Below, one piece after another: positions 6,343-9,376 of a stretch of 9,376 nt of DNA; position 1 is the first letter of the stretch, and the number at the start of each line of letters is the position of its first letter. This stretch comes from Bacillota bacterium (GTDB taxonomy: Bacteria > Bacillota > Clostridia > Christensenellales > Borkfalkiaceae): the NCBI GenBank assembly GCA_021768985.1, contig JAETTR010000034.1:1-9376 (forward strand). Reading direction: 5' to 3'. The translations under genes were made by a program, and so were the position numbers. The notes below the pieces were generated by a model. It had not been told where the DNA came from. It was given only the letters and a program-made list of their open reading frames with translations, and searched no databases.

Positions 6343-8667
6343 ATGGAAAAACTCTCCACGAAAATTTTATCGGTAATCCCCATGCGCACGATGGTCGTGT
6401 TTCCCAATACTTCCATCGCGTTCGACGTCGGCAGGGGGGTGTCTCTCGCCGCGGTCGAGCGGGCGGAGCTCAACGACAAATACGTCTTTTTAACCAAACA
6501 GATCAGCGCCGACAAAGAAACGCCGGACGGCGACGATTTATACGCGGTGGGTACCGTGGCGCAGATTCGTCAGGCGTCGCGGCTCCCCGGCGAACGCGTT
6601 CGCGTGTACGTGAACGCGCTTTACCGCGCCTACGCGCGCGATTTCCGCATGGAAAACGGGTACCTCTATGCGGTGACGGAGGAACTTCCGTCCGTGCACG
6701 GCGATCCCACGCTCGAGGAGGCTTCTTTCCGTACGGCGAAGGATCTGGTGCGGGATATCGTTGCGAGCGACGGAAAGATCGCGAAGGAAATCGACAACGC
6801 GCTCACGGGCATCACCGACTGCGACGTGTACGTGAACGTATGCGCCAATTATCTGCGCCTGAAGGACGAGTTGAAGCAGAGCCTGCTCGAAGAAACCCGC
6901 GTGCCCGAACGGCTGCGGCTGTTCGAACAGTGCCTGAACACCGAATTGGAAATCACCAAATTGGAGCGCAAAATCTCGCAGGACGTGCGCCGCAACATCG
7001 AAAAATCGCAAAAGGAATACTATCTGCGCGAACAGCTGAAAGCCATTCATAACGAGCTCGGCGACGACGTGGACGAAAACGAAAAATTAAAAGAGAAGCT
7101 GATCGCCAAAAAGCTTCCGCCCGAGGTGGAGGAAAAGGCGATGCAGGAGCTTGCCCGCATGGACAAGATGCCCGCTTCCTCGCCCGAATACACCGTGCTG
7201 CGCAATTACGCCGACTGGCTGATCGATCTGCCCTGGACGGAACAGACGGAGGATACCGAAAAGCTTTCCGACGTGGAGGCGGTGCTCAATGCGGACCACT
7301 ACGGGCTGGAAAAAATCAAGGAGCGGGTGGTGGAGTATCTCGCCGTGCTCAAGCTCACGGGCGAATTGAAGGCGCCCATTCTCTGTCTGGTGGGTCCTCC
7401 CGGCGTGGGCAAGACGAGCGTGGCGAAATCGATCGCGCGGGCGCTCGGGCGCAAATTCGTGCGCATGAGCCTCGGCGGGGTCAAGGACGAAGCGGAGATC
7501 CGCGGACACAGGCGCACTTATATCGGCGCGATGCCGGGGCGCATTCTGTACGAAATGAAGAACGCGGGCACGGTCAATCCCGTGTTCCTGCTCGACGAAG
7601 TGGATAAAATTTCTACGGACTTGCGCGGCGATCCCGCGAGCGCGCTGTTGGAAGTGCTCGATCCCGAGCAGAATTCCACCTTCCGCGACCGGTATCTGGA
7701 GGTCGCGTACGATCTTTCCAAGGTCATGTTCATCGCGACGGCGAACACGCTTGACACCATTCCCGCGCCCCTGCGCGACCGTATGGAGATCATCGAGCTT
7801 TCCGGCTATACCCCGCAGGAGAAGAAGGAAATCGCAAAGCGTTACCTCGTGCCCAAAAAGCGCAAGGAGAACGGATTGACGGAAGAGAACTTCTCCATGA
7901 CGGAGGGCGCGATCGACGAAGTGATCGACGGTTATACCATGGAAGCGGGCGTCCGCTCGCTCGAACGCACGATCGGCGCGGTCTGCCGCAAGTCGGCGGT
8001 GAAGATCGCCAAGGGCGGCACGCGCAAGATCGCAGTTACCAGGAACAATCTCGAAAAGTTCCTCGGCGCGAAGCGGTTTTTGCGGGACAACGAGCTTCTG
8101 GAGGGCGAAGAGGTCGGCGCGGCGACGGGGCTCGCCTGGACGGCGGTCGGCGGCACCACGCTCACGATCGAGGTTTCCGCCATGCAGGGCAAGGGCGACG
8201 TGATTCTGACGGGCAAGCTCGGCGATGTGATGAAGGAATCCGCCCACGCGGCGATCAGTTACCTGCGCGCCCACGCCGGGAAATACGGAATCAACGAAGA
8301 GGACTTCGAAAAGAAGGATATCCATATTCACGTACCCGAGGGCGCGACGCCGAAAGACGGACCGAGCGCGGGCATTACGATGGCGACGGCGATCCTGTCT
8401 GCGTTCACCACCCGCCCCGTGCGGAAGGACGTCGCCATGACGGGCGAGATTACTCTGCGCGGCAAGGTTCTGCCCATAGGCGGGTTAAAGGAAAAGGCGC
8501 TCGCCGCCAACCGGATCGGGATCCGCGACGTGATTATCCCCGAAGAGAACAAAAAGGACGTGGAGGAGATACCCGAGAACGTCCGCAAAAATATCAATTT
8601 TATCTGCGTGAGCGAGGTGGACGAAGTGTTCGCGCGCGCGGTTGCGGGCGGGGCGAATGGAAATTAA
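6343..8667 (+). CDS. lon: ATP-dependent protease LonA
   Basis: A 774-residue Lon protease, the same length as I recall for B. subtilis LonA. It degrades damaged and selected regulatory proteins in the cytosol as a hexamer. The N-terminal substrate-binding domain spans about residues 8-195, then a helical linker with YYLREQLKAIHNELG (226-240). The AAA+ module has Walker A GPPGVGKT (351-358), Walker B VFLLDEVD (414-421), sensor-1 N468, arginines R478/R480, and sensor-2 R538 in GVRSLER. The protease domain has the Ser-Lys dyad: S675 in PKDGPSAG and K718 in GGLKEK, 43 residues apart as in E. coli (S679/K722). All key residues are present. AAAGGAG at 6331-6337 sets the start at ATG 6343; the frame stays open to TTG 6292, but that start lacks a binding site and falls inside the leader hairpin. 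It overlaps engB by 11 nt. Confidence 0.97.
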   Translation: MEKLSTKILSVIPMRTMVVFPNTSIAFDVGRGVSLAAVERAELNDKYVFLTKQISADKETPDGDDLYAVGTVAQIRQASRLPGERVRVYVNALYRAYARDFRMENGYLYAVTEELPSVHGDPTLEEASFRTAKDLVRDIVASDGKIAKEIDNALTGITDCDVYVNVCANYLRLKDELKQSLLEETRVPERLRLFEQCLNTELEITKLERKISQDVRRNIEKSQKEYYLREQLKAIHNELGDDVDENEKLKEKLIAKKLPPEVEEKAMQELARMDKMPASSPEYTVLRNYADWLIDLPWTEQTEDTEKLSDVEAVLNADHYGLEKIKERVVEYLAVLKLTGELKAPILCLVGPPGVGKTSVAKSIARALGRKFVRMSLGGVKDEAEIRGHRRTYIGAMPGRILYEMKNAGTVNPVFLLDEVDKISTDLRGDPASALLEVLDPEQNSTFRDRYLEVAYDLSKVMFIATANTLDTIPAPLRDRMEIIELSGYTPQEKKEIAKRYLVPKKRKENGLTEENFSMTEGAIDEVIDGYTMEAGVRSLERTIGAVCRKSAVKIAKGGTRKIAVTRNNLEKFLGAKRFLRDNELLEGEEVGAATGLAWTAVGGTTLTIEVSAMQGKGDVILTGKLGDVMKESAHAAISYLRAHAGKYGINEEDFEKKDIHIHVPEGATPKDGPSAGITMATAILSAFTTRPVRKDVAMTGEITLRGKVLPIGGLKEKALAANRIGIRDVIIPEENKKDVEEIPENVRKNINFICVSEVDEVFARAVAGGANGN

Positions 8668-9247
8668 AAACGCAAAGTTCGTGACCTCCGCGGCGACGGA
8701 ATCGCAGTTTATCCGTCCGGATAAGCCCATGATCGCCGTGTGCGGGAAATCCAATTCGGGCAAGAGCACGCTCATCAATCTGCTTGCAAACCGCAAAGGG
8801 CTCGCCAAAACGAGCGCCGCGCCCGGCAGAACGCGGCTCGTGAATTATTTCGATTTCGGCGGATTTCTGCTCGCCGATCTTCCCGGTTACGGCTTTGCCG
8901 CCGTTTCGAAAGGGGAAAAGGAGAAGTGGGCGAAAACGCTCGATTGCTTCTTTGCCCGCAAGGAGGAGATTTCGCACGCGTTCGTGCTCACCGATATCCG
9001 CCGCGATCCTTCGGACGACGATTTGCAGATGCTTTCGTTTTTGAACTATCACATCGTGCCGTTCACGGTGATCGCCACGAAGAGCGATAAGCTCTCCCGC
9101 ATGAAGCGGAAGGAGCGGGTGCGGAAGATCGCGCAGTGCTTCGGATTGGGCGAGGGAAACGTGATCGCGGTGTCGGGGCTTTCGGGCGAGGGAAAAGAGG
9201 AGCTGCTGAAAAAAATTTCGGATATCATAACACACGGAGAGGTTTAA
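8657..9247 (+). CDS. engB: Ribosome biogenesis GTP-binding protein EngB (YsxC/YihA)
   Basis: A 196-residue TRAFAC-class GTPase needed for late assembly of the 50S ribosomal subunit. The motifs are in order: G1 GKSNSGKS (residues 30-37), switch I with PGRTR (56-60, T59 being the G2 Thr), G3 DLPGYGF (74-80), G4 TKSDK (141-145), and a G5-like AVSGLSGEG (171-179). The family G1 is usually GRSNVGKS; here Lys replaces Arg and Ser replaces Val, both outside the nucleotide-contacting GxxxxGKS frame. The length matches the family (B. subtilis YsxC is about 195 residues, from memory). The start is ATG 8657, 11 nt inside the end of lon. Only a weak G-rich GGCGGGG (8647-8653) precedes it, so expression probably relies on coupling to lon translation. 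The lon-engB order is conserved in Bacillus. The last codons form the left arm of the terminator. Confidence 0.95.
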   Translation: MEIKNAKFVTSAATESQFIRPDKPMIAVCGKSNSGKSTLINLLANRKGLAKTSAAPGRTRLVNYFDFGGFLLADLPGYGFAAVSKGEKEKWAKTLDCFFARKEEISHAFVLTDIRRDPSDDDLQMLSFLNYHIVPFTVIATKSDKLSRMKRKERVRKIAQCFGLGEGNVIAVSGLSGEGKEELLKKISDIITHGEV

Positions 9248-9263
9248 ACCTCTCCGTGTTTTT
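9232..9263 (+). terminator. Intrinsic terminator of the lon-engB operon
   Basis: ACACGGAGAGG (9232-9242) pairs perfectly with CCTCTCCGTGT (9249-9259), an 11-bp stem around the six-base loop TTTAAA, followed by a T-run at 9259-9263. The engB stop TAA (9245-9247) lies in the loop, so the last four sense codons and the stop are part of the hairpin. On the minus strand no T-run follows, so it acts mainly on plus-strand transcripts. Confidence 0.92.
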
Positions 9264-9294
9264 AAATGACTGGTTCACAGTGACGGGTAACTCT

Positions 9295-9376
9295 TTAATC
9301 GGCGTAAGGGACGAAGAAATCTGCCCAACATGATCCGTCGTTTACCAATACCGAGAATTCTCCCGTTGCGACTTCC
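9295..9376 (-). CDS. Possible 3' end of a convergent gene, partial at the right edge
   Basis: On the minus strand an open frame enters from the right edge and ends at TAA (9295-9297), giving 26 residues that begin EVATGEFSVLVNDG and end in FFVPYAD. Its composition is ordinary, whereas the competing minus frame ending at 9275 is rich in Arg, as non-coding frames here tend to be. No family is recognisable from so short a piece, and a non-coding spacer is equally possible. The stretch 9264-9294 shows nothing else. Confidence 0.3.
   Translation of the reverse strand, partial: EVATGEFSVLVNDGSCWADFFVPYAD

Noticed and set aside
7087..8331. A 414-codon open frame on the minus strand within lon
   Set aside because: It lies opposite a fully conserved Lon protease; its His/Arg-rich composition is that of a shadow frame.
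1..9376. CRISPR arrays, tRNA or rRNA genes, insertion sequences, toxin-antitoxin or phage-defence genes
   Set aside because: No spaced direct DNA repeats, cloverleaf, rRNA-like stretch, transposase or defence-gene motif was seen on either strand.

Overview
The window looks like chromosomal DNA from a low-branching Gram-positive anaerobe (Firmicutes/Clostridia-like, plausibly a gut lineage); this is inferred, not proven. Three things point that way: a lon–engB (ysxC) gene pair in the order known from Bacillus, strong AGGAGG-type ribosome binding sites, and a giant protein carrying Listeria/Bacteroides-type (InlB B) repeats. All complete genes lie on the plus strand. The coding DNA is G+C-rich, and this opens long spurious Arg-rich ORFs on the opposite strand.

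Layout. (1) 2-208: the last 68 codons of a gene that enters from the left, resembling the C-terminal beta-sandwich of a GH42-type beta-galactosidase. (2) 274-1746: an extended -10 promoter drives a two-gene unit. A YdcF-like DUF218 protein overlaps by ATGA with a PhnP-like metallo-beta-lactamase-fold phosphodiesterase that keeps all active-site ligands and the CxCxxC structural zinc site. (3) 1803-6190: a separate promoter drives a single 1437-residue membrane-anchored protein with seven InlB-type repeats, followed by about 900 residues of unrecognised, beta-rich, degenerately repetitive sequence. (4) 6218-9263: a third promoter, with a palindrome in its leader, drives lon (ATP-dependent protease LonA, 774 aa) and overlapping engB (ribosome-assembly GTPase, 196 aa). 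A near-perfect intrinsic terminator whose hairpin contains the engB stop codon closes this unit. (5) 9264-9376: a short tail that may hold the 3' end of a convergent minus-strand gene.

The three promoters are alike: TTGNNN, a 17-bp spacer, and TGN directly before TATAAT. lon and engB are housekeeping genes (protein quality control and 50S subunit assembly). The DUF218/PhnP-like pair looks like a small cytosolic enzyme unit of unknown substrate. The part least explained by known families is the C-terminal two-thirds of the giant repeat protein; I found no clear evidence of a complete undescribed multi-gene system here.
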